Below are positions 12,493-23,200 of a stretch of 64,000 nucleotides of DNA, one piece after another. How positions within the stretch are numbered: the first letter of the stretch is position 1; each line of letters opens with the position of its first letter. The position numbers were made by a program, and so were the translations under genes. The notes under the pieces are model-generated. The model did not search any database, had not been told where the DNA came from, and saw only the letters and a program-made list of their open reading frames with translations. The DNA is from Phoronis australis. Taxonomy: Eukaryota; Phoronida; Phoronidae. The DNA lies in contig NMRA01000799.1 of assembly GCA_002633005.1 (NCBI GenBank), forward strand, positions 69,228 to 133,227, given 5' to 3'.

Positions 12493-12562
12493 NNNNNNNN
12501 NNNNNNNNNNNNNNNNNNNNNNNNNNNNNNNNNNNNNNNNNNNNNNNNNNNNNNNNNNNNNN
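12493..12562. other. Assembly gap (70 Ns)
   Basis: Seventy ambiguous bases inside the Kolobok-like element. Any reading frame spanning them is meaningless, and the true gap length may differ. Confidence 0.99.
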
Positions 12563-14408
12563 GTGAAGGTTAAGAATTACCTCACCATGCTCTTTTCCCC
12601 AAACATGTATTACCTGTTATTTCCACACATTCAGTTGTACCAAATATTACAACCCCCCATGCCAATCCCCCCTCGGGACCTGAATAAGTAATTTAACAAA
12701 ATGACTTTAAAAATAGCTGTTCCTTTTCAAAGGCTTTGTTCGTTGTCTCCGATATTGAAAGTAGGCTTTGACAACAGATCTGCACTGGATGGGAAGATCT
12801 TGTTGGTTAGCTGCAGTCAAATGCTAAAAACCAATTTTTGTCCATTCAGGGACGGTGCAGTCTGCAGAAGCGATGCATATCTCCTCTGCACGGTACAAGC
12901 CTTCAAACCTAAAAACCAAAGGTTACGTGAAAACTGACGTGATAGATTTCCATTTCAACGTGTAATAGATTTCCAGAAGACATATGATAGGGAGTAAACA
13001 AATACTAGTCTAATACGTACCCTTTGCCATTGGGATTGGATTGTAATCTTAACTCATTAAACTGTATAGAGTTGACAGCATAAACATTCAGCATTGATTG
13101 ATGTAACTGTCACTGATAAACTTTTAGAAATCATTCCAAACAATAATAATACTTTGATGTACGAAAAGATCACGATTGCTACGTCAAGTATCGTATCACA
13201 TATCACAACATACAAAGATTAACCAGACTCTGGCTGGCGACTGACTGCCGCGAAGTCGACATCGGCGAGTACCTCAGTTAACAGGCATCGGTAGAATAAT
13301 CATGGAATAATCGTTAAAACAAACCTTACCTTTGTATGAGGTCGTGCTTACTTCCTCTCATAGAAGCACCCTTTTTACGCAATCTCAGATTTAGTTGGCA
13401 CGGCTGCAAGACATTTCACTATGTATTTAAAGGGCTCGCGAAATCGAGGCTGTTAATCTAACAACACTAGTACACGCACGCCCTCTAGTTATTGTAGATT
13501 TTCCGAATAGCCCCATTGACCGGGCACCGAGGCTGTGTGAGCGCATGGTAACTCAGTGTTTGCTGACAGAAAGCTGTTGTGAAACAAAAACTCGATTTTA
13601 TATGCTATGCTCACATGTTAGGGGAATCTTTATTTAGATATACAAATACATTATTCAAATCATTGTTACTGTATAACCTTTGCACTGGCGATTCTGGGGA
13701 AGGGGCACCTGTCTTCTTCGCGGACCCCGACAAGTAAGTAGATTTTCAGTTTCGTGGATAATTCACATAAATAGTTGCGTGCACATTATTTCTTTGGCTC
13801 ACGATTATAGTCTTCGTGACTGGCAGTTTAGTTTCCAATTCAAGCTGGTTTATGTTAGTGCCAGTCCCGGCGGCCGCGACGTGCCTGATCGGATTCCGAG
13901 CCACTTACGGGGAGTGACAAGCGTTTTGTCTATACATCTGAAATAATCGCAAATTTAAAAGTACAACACACAGCTATGTTCCCCCGTCTGTATTTCACGG
14001 ACGAATAATTCGAATTCATCACCAATCAGACCCAAACTCCCGCGATCGACCATGGTAAATTGGCCTACCGAACTTTGTAGGCTACGGTACTCTCAAATAC
14101 CTAAAAATCCGTAGCAGTGAAATAAAACAACACGTTTGTTCCAGAACTCAATGTATTTGTAAGGGGTTTACAGCGAATGTTGATGACTTATAGGTTTAAA
14201 ACGATGAAGTCAAGCGATAAGTTGATAACAGTAGGCATGTTGGGAACGGCTAAACAGACAGCGTTCGAACCGATTACGTCATTGGTTAATTTCAATACCT
14301 CCGTCTGCCGTTAGGTGTCAGGTAAAACAAGTGAACTTGCTGTTATGGAGTGGCACTACTCGATCTAAACTGAAACAAAATAGGTTGCTTTTTGGGTTGC
14401 ATTCTCCT

Positions 14409-14412
14409 TTAA
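14409..14412. repeat. TTAA target-site duplication, right
   Basis: TTAA immediately follows the right terminal inverted repeat GCATTCTCCT. Confidence 0.7.
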
Positions 14413-14763
14413 GGTAAAGAAACAATGGTGATCACAGACAGCAGTCAGTAGTCAGACAGCCTTGTCCCCAAAGCGTCGAGATGGTTTAGCCATTCGAGAC
14501 TTGATGATGAGAAACTCACTTGTCAGAACTCTGACATATATTTACGAAAATTGCCGGAATATCACGAGTTACATAAAGTCATATCACACCTGAAATTTGC
14601 TGTAGTATAATACAAAAATCAAAATCAGCTGTAATTATGCAACGATTTAGGTCATTGAAAATTGATGCATTTAAATTCAAAAGCAGGATATATTCCATGG
14701 TGCTGTGAGTAAAACAGAACCGACAATAACTTCGCGAGCACCTCTTTTTTCAACCAATAACGA

Positions 14764-15150
14764 AAACAGTGACTTCTGCTTCCCACTCACGATTGGTACC
14801 AACAGCAGCGCCTGTGGAAATAGTCAAATCTGCACATGGATCTCATTTATTTTCTAAGAAAAACATTCAAATTTGTCACATCAAAGAAGCAAGGACAAGA
14901 CTTGAGGTATTTCAAGTATTCAAATGTTTGTCCGCAGTGAACGTCGTCTACGTCACCACGAAGAAGGTATTTCTCTTTACTAAACCTCTTTACTAAACCT
15001 CTTTACTAAACCTCAAATGGCTGAACTGATCAGCGCCATCTTGAGGTTTGGCGGGACGAGGTTGCCACTCCGACTTCTTTGGGCGCATGCACACATTTAC
15101 AGTTCTTAGGTGCGGCTAATTTAAAAACCGGATTGGGATGGAAGACTTTG
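14764..15150. repeat. Block duplicated at 36,568-36,985
   Basis: Aligned landmarks include gaaaacagtg, cttctgctt, accaacag, tgtggaaatag, tttgtcacatcaaagaa, gtgaacgtcgtctacg and ggattgggatggaagacttt. In copy A's 3' flank this block follows directly on the 8,513-like sequence. Here the two are separated by more than 5 kb that includes the Kolobok-like element. A small 13 bp tandem repeat (ctctttactaaac, three times) sits near 14,972-15,011. Confidence 0.7.
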
Positions 15151-15726
15151 TGATGCTTGGATGTTTCGCCGAGGCGTTAGTGACGATCCATAGTTGGTTG
15201 TTGAGGCGGGTTAGGGTAATCATGGGTGGAGAGTGCTTTTTGGGCCGAGATAAAAGCAACGATTTACACATCAATCTATGCAATGCTAATTTTAAGTTAG
15301 CACTCGTAGATGGAGGTGTCCGGGGGAAGTGGAAAAATGCACAGTAGGGGATGACCTTCGACATAGATTTCGTGGACATGTTGAAGGAAAGCAATTGTCG
15401 AACAGTACTGGGTTTTGACAGGAGGGAAAAGTGGTTGTACCAGTTGACTGGCTTGCAAAGCACCCATTTCCAAAATCCAGTCAAGAACTGTTCTGTTTTT
15501 GAGTACTAAGACTGTTCTCTTAGAGGTTGGACGGATATTGGCTTGCGAAAACAAAAATCATTTCCAGTTTAATTCAGTGGTCTTCTACCAAGTTTAGTAA
15601 CGACTTCTGCTTTCATAAAATTCCCCAGTTCATGACATGTCAGTTGTTCCTGTGCAATTTTTGTAGCAACTGAAACCTAAAAATGGGTTGGACACCAATC
15701 GTAAGGTCGGTCTTGACTATGAATAA

Positions 15727-16155
15727 CTATTGACCTATCTTCTGAAAAAAGAGTCTACGCCAGGCATACGTGGGCGTTGGGGCTTTGCGTACCGTTCGAC
15801 GTCTGCGATACGTGTAACTAAACGAAAACCGCCAAAGGATTTCTTGACTTAAGACGAAAGCTTGAAATACTCTAACTTGTCGATCAGCAGCAGGCAGAAT
15901 ACTGCTGGAATCGACGGGCACAAAACAACATTGACGTAGAGGTAGAGTTGACGGCGTACAGGTGATGGTAGGTGGCGCAACTGGAACTTCTGCGGCCGCG
16001 AACACTGGGTTCACCACGCAAAATAGTTGATCTCTTCGAAAAAATCGTGATTCGTCGGTGAAAGGATGTCCCTTATAATAGGTAATGCATAGAAGACGTG
16101 GAATCCTGGATACATCTGAGCTCCTCAAGTAGTGAGCTTGAGAAATGTCAGTCAT
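15727..16155 (-). CDS. Unrecognised 142-codon open frame
   Basis: An unbroken minus-strand frame starts [13 protein letters not shown] and ends [10 protein letters not shown]. It has a Pro/Thr-rich middle ([13 protein letters not shown]) and a basic [11 protein letters not shown] stretch. I recognise no domain, signal peptide or transmembrane segment. It lies just upstream of the conserved 5' flank of copy A and has no counterpart that I could find upstream of copy B. It could be a chance frame or an exon of an unknown gene. Confidence 0.15.
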   Translation of the reverse strand: MTDISQAHYLRSSDVSRIPRLLCITYYKGHPFTDESRFFRRDQLFCVVNPVFAAAEVPVAPPTITCTPSTLPLRQCCFVPVDSSSILPAADRQVRVFQAFVLSQEILWRFSFSYTYRRRRTVRKAPTPTYAWRRLFFQKIGQ

Positions 16156-16239
16156 TTTTATAGGAAAGACGTGCTGTGCAACTCGGCACCGTATCTACAC
16201 TAAATAAGTTGGGATAGACCTGGGTTGACTAGCTTGAGA

Positions 16240-16808
16240 GGGTCAGCCAATTAAATTCAGTCGTGCGTATAACGCCAACAATTCAATACCCTTGAAGAGG
16301 CAACTTAAATTCAAATATTACCGGATGTTTTTCAGATGTTAACCAAGCGTTACACTCTTTGTAGATTTTAATCGCCATTCAGTGGTATGTTTTCACTGTG
16401 TTCCGGAGTTCCATTGTCAAAATAAATTGATTTCTGGTGCTGCAATTATTTCCACTATTTAACATTAGTCAAATGATATGCAGATGTGTTATTTGTGTTT
16501 GACCGGGATAAAATCTACAAGAGAAGTTTATGTCATGTAATTTTGATGTGAGGCTGACAGATGACCCAAAGGTCACATACATGTAACAAAGAGATTGACC
16601 CTTTTACCTTTCAAGTGCTGGCTTACATGTGTTTACGAGGACGCAAGAGATGTGAATACATGTAGTTGCCCAGTCGTGAATAACGCTCAGTGCGATCAAA
16701 GCTTCTGATGGAAGAGGATTGTTAGGCGCAACTGCTTTGCTGTTCAAAAGTGACGTTGAAGTCTTTCATCAACCAACTTACAGTAACAGCCAACCTTGAC
16801 CACGTGAA
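16240..16808 (+). promoter_or_regulatory. Conserved 5' flank and 5' UTR of SLC22 copy A
   Basis: Two blocks match the equivalent flank of copy B: the stretch around cgtataacgccaacaat (16,265) and the last ~70 bases before the start codon. The second block keeps ctgttcaaaagtgacgttga, with a TGACGT CRE-like core, and ends in CACGTG (16,801-16,806), a canonical E-box, three bases before ATG. No clear TATA box is seen. About 400 bp between the blocks differs from copy B. Confidence 0.4.
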
Positions 16809-17246
16809 ATGAATGTTGAGAAGTTTTTCGAAGTAACTGGGGGATTTGGAAAATTCCAGAAACTACATTACAGCTTGTTGTCACTATGTGGACTTCTAGG
16901 TGCATTTTCTATGATGCCTTACGTCTTTCTAACTGCCATCCCTGACTACTGGTGTGCTCCGCCGGTAGAATTCCTGAATCTATCTCTAGCTGAACGAAAA
17001 GTTCTAACTATACCAGTAGAGAGTTCGAAGGAATACAGCAAATGTACAATGTTCGACTGGTCTGGAATAAATGAAACCAGCAGTTGGAATGCCACAGTTT
17101 TCAAGTACAAGCAAACTTTGTCAACGTGGAATCAGACAGAGAGTGATGGATTGGGATACTCGTTAAATGTCTCCTCGCTACCGATTAAACAGTGTTCATC
17201 CTGGGAATACGATAGATCATTGTATTCCAGTTCTGTTGTCATGGAG
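16809..17246 (+). CDS. Copy A exon 1: helix 1 and extracellular loop (residues 1-146)
   Basis: It starts MNVEKFFEVTGGFGKFQ, the usual SLC22 cytoplasmic N-terminus, followed by helix 1 (SLLSLCGLLGAFSMMPYVFL). The loop has conserved cysteines (YWCAPP, SKCTMFDW, KQCSSWEYD) and N-glycosylation sequons NLS, NET, NAT, NQT and NVS. It ends in phase 0 at a GTAAGG donor. ATG at 16,809 is preferred over ATG at 16,813 because it gives the MNVE start shared with copy B and is in frame. Confidence 0.9.
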
Positions 17247-20200
17247 GTAAGGTGAAGTTCATGTGCTTCCGCTGGTGCATACAATGGCAAATCCGTATCA
17301 TTACTTAGAGTGCAGCAAAACCACATGCAAGCGTCTACATCTGTCCACTCATTTTACATTATGGTCCTTGGTTTTTTGCTTCCAAGGATAATTGGACCCC
17401 AACATTTTGTCTAGATTTCAGCGATCCAGTAGTATGGTATTTTCGGTAACCAATTAGACCAGCAAATGCCAATCAAAAATCGTTTAAGGACTAAGGTATA
17501 GTGCTGGATTTACCTAACAAAGACATTATGTTACTTTCGGAATAGTTCGCCTGACGACGCTGTGTTAGCTTGAAATGTTATTCGTCAACGAAGCACTATT
17601 CCGTAAGTAGCATAATCTCTTAATCTCTTTGCTGGCTAGATCAAGCACTGCGCTAAATGATATTGACTGCGATTTGGCAACATGCTGGATTGTGGCGTAA
17701 TTTAGATATTTTGGTGTACTCACACGACTGTCACCCGCCCTCTTCCATCCGAATTGTATAAAATATTTCGTAAGTTGTGTTTGCTCGTCTCGACCAAGGT
17801 GTGCCACTGAAAATTAGGTCAACACTGTGTATTCGAGGTATTGGTCAATACTCACTTAAAACGAATATTTGTGTTGCAATGAACAACAAATGAACCATGA
17901 CACACATTTTAAAATGTGGAAAGAGTCCATCAGTCTGCCCCAAGAATGGGTTCGCTCATACATTCGATGTACCACCAAAGTCAATTCCATATGATTCAAT
18001 ACACTAAGTGGCTTATGACAGGAAATGTATACTCTGTGTTGTGCCCGTCAGAAATTCCACATTCTGGATGGGCTAGGCTATACAAAACCTATAGCGGGTA
18101 ATTAAACAATAATGTTCTCAGCCAGGAGCATAAACCCTTTGTTAAGCCAGGTTTATTTTCACAGTCCAACTGGGACAATTGTTCACAAAGTACTACTTTT
18201 AATGACCTTCCACGGGAATGTAACCCTTGTTATTAAACACCACTCAATTTCAAAAGGACTGTCTATTGTGTGTGACTAAAACCGAGGGTTTACTACCATC
18301 CGTAAAATTCTAAGCCACTATGTGTACTACAGTTTCCTCTTTAAAGACCAAAATGCAGAATCCCCGGCATGCTGTTGAAAAAACATCTATACGACGAAAT
18401 GTTATTATAATTACTTACATTCTAAGTTAGGTAATGTGTGTTACATTTTTTTCCATTCGTTAAAGGCCTGCTCTGATGACGTTTCAGAAATTGTTGCATA
18501 ACGAGAGTTTGGCAATCTTCCTACTAAATTAATGGCAGAAAGGCCGAGATTGACCAGTTCGTGGGAGAAAAACACTCGTTGTCTCCCATTCGCTTTATCT
18601 CGGCACTACCATGCGAGTTTATCCGACCTCGAGGAGTTCTATTACAGGGATAATTTAGGAGTGCGCCCCACGTCATTGGTTCATAAAAATTCATTGACTA
18701 ACTATAATTGCTTTGCTCTGGCAGATGAGTGTACTAAAACTGTTATAGTTTTGCCTCATATTGCCGTGAATAATATCCATATAATGCAGAACAGTTGATC
18801 AAAGCGACAGTTTCAGTGACATGTGATATAGCATATTGCTATTAATGCAAATCTCAACTGTAGATTCATTTGCTTAGTTAACTTGAAGTGCAGTTAGCCG
18901 TTCATTTTGGCCACCCTTGTAAGGTCCCCAGCTGTCACATCCAGAGTTCATTTTGGCCACCCTTGTAAGATCCCCAGCTCTCACATCCAGAGTTCATCTT
19001 GGCCACCCTTGTAAGGTCCTTAGCTGTCACTTCCAGAGTAACACCGGCAGACATCCATTTCTGTTCATAGGGTAGAGTTGCTGGTTTCGTATCGCTTAAA
19101 GATACGACTCCTTGTGCGTCAGGCTAAAGCAGCCATGGCATCAGGAGCTACATGTATCTTGTAGCCTGTAGTGGCTTCATACAAATGACCACACATGGGA
19201 TTTAGAAAAAACAATGATAATGCCTTAGCTGCAAAACATGGTTTTAGAAAATACAATAAAAGTACCATTCAAGTGACTGTTTTTTTTCAAATTCGTACTT
19301 GTCAGACATCAGAATCGTATCAGTGGTACTTTACTAATAACTACGTTTATTTTACACAACAAAGACGAAAAAGAAGACATCGTAGACAGTCAAACCTTCA
19401 ATTGACAACATAGAAACCCATGAGAACAACGTTTCCAAATGAACCATCGTGTTCTTACGGAACCGTGCTAACATACCACGACAAAGATAACGAAATGAAC
19501 GAGTCAACTATACTTATATTATCAACTTAAATTGCCTTGTTTTTGAAAGTTGGTCAGTGTCTCCGTTGGAATATTCTAATTATGACAAACATAAAACAAC
19601 CCCCGTTGGCTGGTTCTCATAGCATTCGGTGTTGGCTCATCGTCTGCAACGAACCCACACGACCCACTCCTCGCCATAGTCGCTCGTTTTGTCCAAACAT
19701 ACTAGACAAAACGTTTCGCCATATTTGCTATCTGATGAACTCAGTGACATCTTGATGGCGTTTTCTTTTCTTGGCTTTGAGCTTTTTCTGAACTTTCTTC
19801 ACCTTTTTAGTACTTTCCATTTCGTCTTATACGGGCTGCTGGTTAGTTTACGTGAATAAGTCGCCAAATATCAGTAAGTCCGTGCAATTCAAAAAGGCCA
19901 TAGTATTTATCGAAGAGATCTGAAAGCAAGGCGGATGAAATCTTTCATGCAACCAATAGACATAGCTTCTGGGGTGCGAAGACTGAGTCCTGGATGTCGT
20001 CTCATGAAGCTGTTGTACCAGGTGTTGTAAGCAGACTGTTTTATATAGTTGTATTTAAGGATGTCCTGGGATTTTGCCAATTGATATGAAAGTTTCATAA
20101 CGTGTTTTTGTGTGATACAAAAATTCTTCAAAACCTATTCTATATTCTACCAAATCACCTTTTTCTTCTATTGGCAAAATAACTCTGGGGTCTCTACGTA

Positions 20201-23200
20201 GCTTGGTATCATGTTTAGCATACTTATTCAGACCCATGTGGTAACTGCGAATAGCTGGCTTTGGCGTTAGCGATGGCATTTTCTTGAAAGCAAAAATGAA
20301 ATGAGTACCAAAAATCAAGAAAAACAACACATTAGTCTATACAGTGCCTACTTGTCTCCCGTTTTATGAATCGTACCACTTGGTTACACGCACCGTACCC
20401 CGGGTATCATACACGTGACCTGTTGTGGTACGACACTCGTGACAATGACCTAGCTTCAAACAAAATGGTTGAAAATAATTAAGAAACTGGATAAACCTAT
20501 AGCTGTTGGTGAACACCTGATCGTGAGCGGCCATTCCGTCTCCATGGAGAACGTCAACATTTCTGGCACTCGCGCAAGATTCATGAATCTATAAAGATTC
20601 GTACTCAGCACTTCTCGTTAAGTAGAACCATGGCTTTGGTGTCAACGTGCAGTCAACTATTACTTAGGAACTCAGGCACCACGGGCGCCTCAGTTGCTGA
20701 CGAAATCCGCTTGTAATCGGCTGAAACGTTCGAACTTGTCCTCTGGTAAGTGAGTTTGCATATTTTTAACATGACGTCAGGAGACACTGAACAATCGATT
20801 TGTTCAGCTGAAGGTTTATCCAGTGACTTGTGCTCTTTAAGTCTATATTACACATGGCCTCTCCTATGCATGTGTGCGGGGGTCTTGGTCACACGATGTT
20901 TTACATAAATAACAAAAGATATTTTGCCTACAACAACATATCAAATTTTTGTTTCATATAAATATTCAAGTTTAGACATGAAAACGCTATTAAAAATTTT
21001 TCTGAGGCGGCTTAAAAGACTTTTCATGAACAATATTAAAGTTTTAGTTTTTGATAGTCCCTGAGGTAAAAGCAAAACAGTTTGAAAACAATTCCTTATG
21101 CATATATGAGAGCTGCATATATGAAATTCTCATATGAATCTGATCAGCCATTTCAGAGATATGGTGTTTTTCTAGGATCCTACTGTATCCTCAAGACGAA
21201 GTAGTCTAAATCAAAATAATTCTGACAGAAGACGGCTGTGCTCACAACCTTGACTAACATGAAATTAAATAAAATCCGCATATTGAGAGAACGTGTGTGT
21301 GTGTGTCCAATATTACAGTGGGACCTCGTATGTGGCAAAGAGTGGATAATTGCTTCCATCGGCGCTGGTTTAGGAATAGGGAAGCTTGTCGGTGCCTTTG
21401 TGGTGGGAATGTTGAGTGACAGGTAATTATTTAGATTTATTTGTAGTTTACAGTGAAATGAAAAATAAAAATATAATGACTACTAGTACAAACGCGTGAG
21501 AGCAACAGCGTGCTGCGGTAGTCGGTTGCTGTGCTTTGCTCGCTAGTTGTCAAGATTACGACACCGCATGGCGACCAGAACCACGTACCAACCGATACGA
21601 GAACATTACGAATATGATGCTTTGAACAGTTTTCGTACAGTATACACTTATATAGAAGGCAGCAAATATATGTATTTACCTGGTATAAGGAATTAACGAA
21701 TTATCAGTTATTTCGAAGCTCTAAAATAAGTGAGACCGATTTCCTAAAAGCCATTTGTCTAATTAAAAATAAGGAGGATGGGGTTTAAAATAGGAGGATT
21801 TTCGCATAATCTGACATAACTTGAACCAAGTGACCACCAGATCCGCTCATTGCTCACAATGGCACTCAAGGTGAACCTTTTGCTTTCGTTTACAGTGCAG
21901 TTGTATTTTTATATTATATTTTATTACATACTCAAATTCTCCAGAAATGGAACGGCTTGCAATTGAAATCGTTGAACAGCAAATATAGTCCAGGAACCAA
22001 ATGCTGATTTTTCTTTGCTGTTTCATGTAACCTAGGCGTAGTTAACATGATTTAGGGGGGTGACCGTTCGCAACCCTGTGCATTTTTTAAAATGTGCAAA
22101 ATAAGGCCGTCATTATGCAAAATTCTATTTTTGCTTATGATTTCCTTATCAAGCACTCCAGGCAGGTTATTTTGATGATTTCACCCATGTTTCCATGGTT
22201 AACGAATTTAATAGTGGAAGTTTTTGGGTGGATATATCATCAATTTGCGTAATTTATGCAAATTCAGGCCGCCATTATTCAAAATGTTACTTGTTCTAAT
22301 AGCCATCATCACAGGTGACACATGATATTTGCATCTTTGTTTCTATGGTCAATTACTTTAATGAAATCATAAATGTTGCTGTATGATAAATTTGCATAAT
22401 TAATGCAAATTAAGGTCACCAGTATTCAAAATTCTATTTTGCCTAAAACGCCCTTATATTACCGAGCACTTCAGACAGGTTACTTTAATGTTTTCACCTG
22501 TGCCTCCATGATCAGTGAATTTAATGGACCTCGTTTGCTGGCGGATACATCGTGAATTTACATCATATATACAAATTAAGGTGACCATTATTTAAAATTC
22601 TACTTTTGCTTATAATTGAGCACCAGGCACCCCCAAGTAACTATTTTAACGTCTTTACCCAATGTTTGTGAGAAATCAGTTGGTAAGATGTTGCATGATG
22701 AATTTTCATAATGTACACAAATAAAGGACACCAGTATTCCAAACACTGTTTCTGTTCATAATTTCCTTACGGGCAGTAAATGTACATTATTTTCAAATTG
22801 ATTTCATGTTTTCATGAATTTGTATAATTGATAATTTACGCCAATTACAGATGCCATATTCATAATTCTATTCTGCTGCATCAGATCCAGAGGTTAGTTA
22901 TAAATATTTGCACTCATGCTCCAGTGGTCAATGAATTTAGGTTTGCAGATTGTAGCATGATAAATTTGCAGAATCTCCTTTTTGATAATGAAATAAGAAA
23001 ATAGTTGGTGTAGTGGGTGTCCTGCAGCTAAAATTCCAAAAAAGATATTGCCTATTGCCCTGAGCTCCCATAGACAATAGAAAAATCGCAGATTACTCTA
23101 ATAACTTGGGTGAATGCTGGAATGGGGCTTGGAGTGATCAGTTTATAGGGACCACATTAGGTACGAATACAGTAGTGAGGGAATAGTAGGGAATTGTCCT

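Larger units (their letters stand above)
10090..14408. mobile_element. Kolobok-like DNA transposon, 4.3 kb, decayed
   Basis: The ends are inverted: AGGAGAATGCCACCC at the left, and the reverse complement of the right end reads AGGAGAATGCAACCC (14 of 15). Each end abuts TTAA (10,086-10,089 and 14,409-14,412), so the target-site duplication is TTAA. A degenerate THAP zinc-finger coding region lies about 160 bp inside the left end. TTAA duplications plus a THAP domain are established marks of the Kolobok superfamily; piggyBac shares TTAA but not THAP. The interior is eroded, holds a 70-base assembly gap, and I could not recognise a catalytic domain. Confidence 0.7.

Noticed and set aside
12485-12691. 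Open frame spanning 12,485-12,691
   Set aside because: It runs through the 70-base assembly gap and has no real sequence support.
17565-17807. Minus-strand frame in copy A intron 1
   Set aside because: No counterpart in copy B and no motif; treated as chance.
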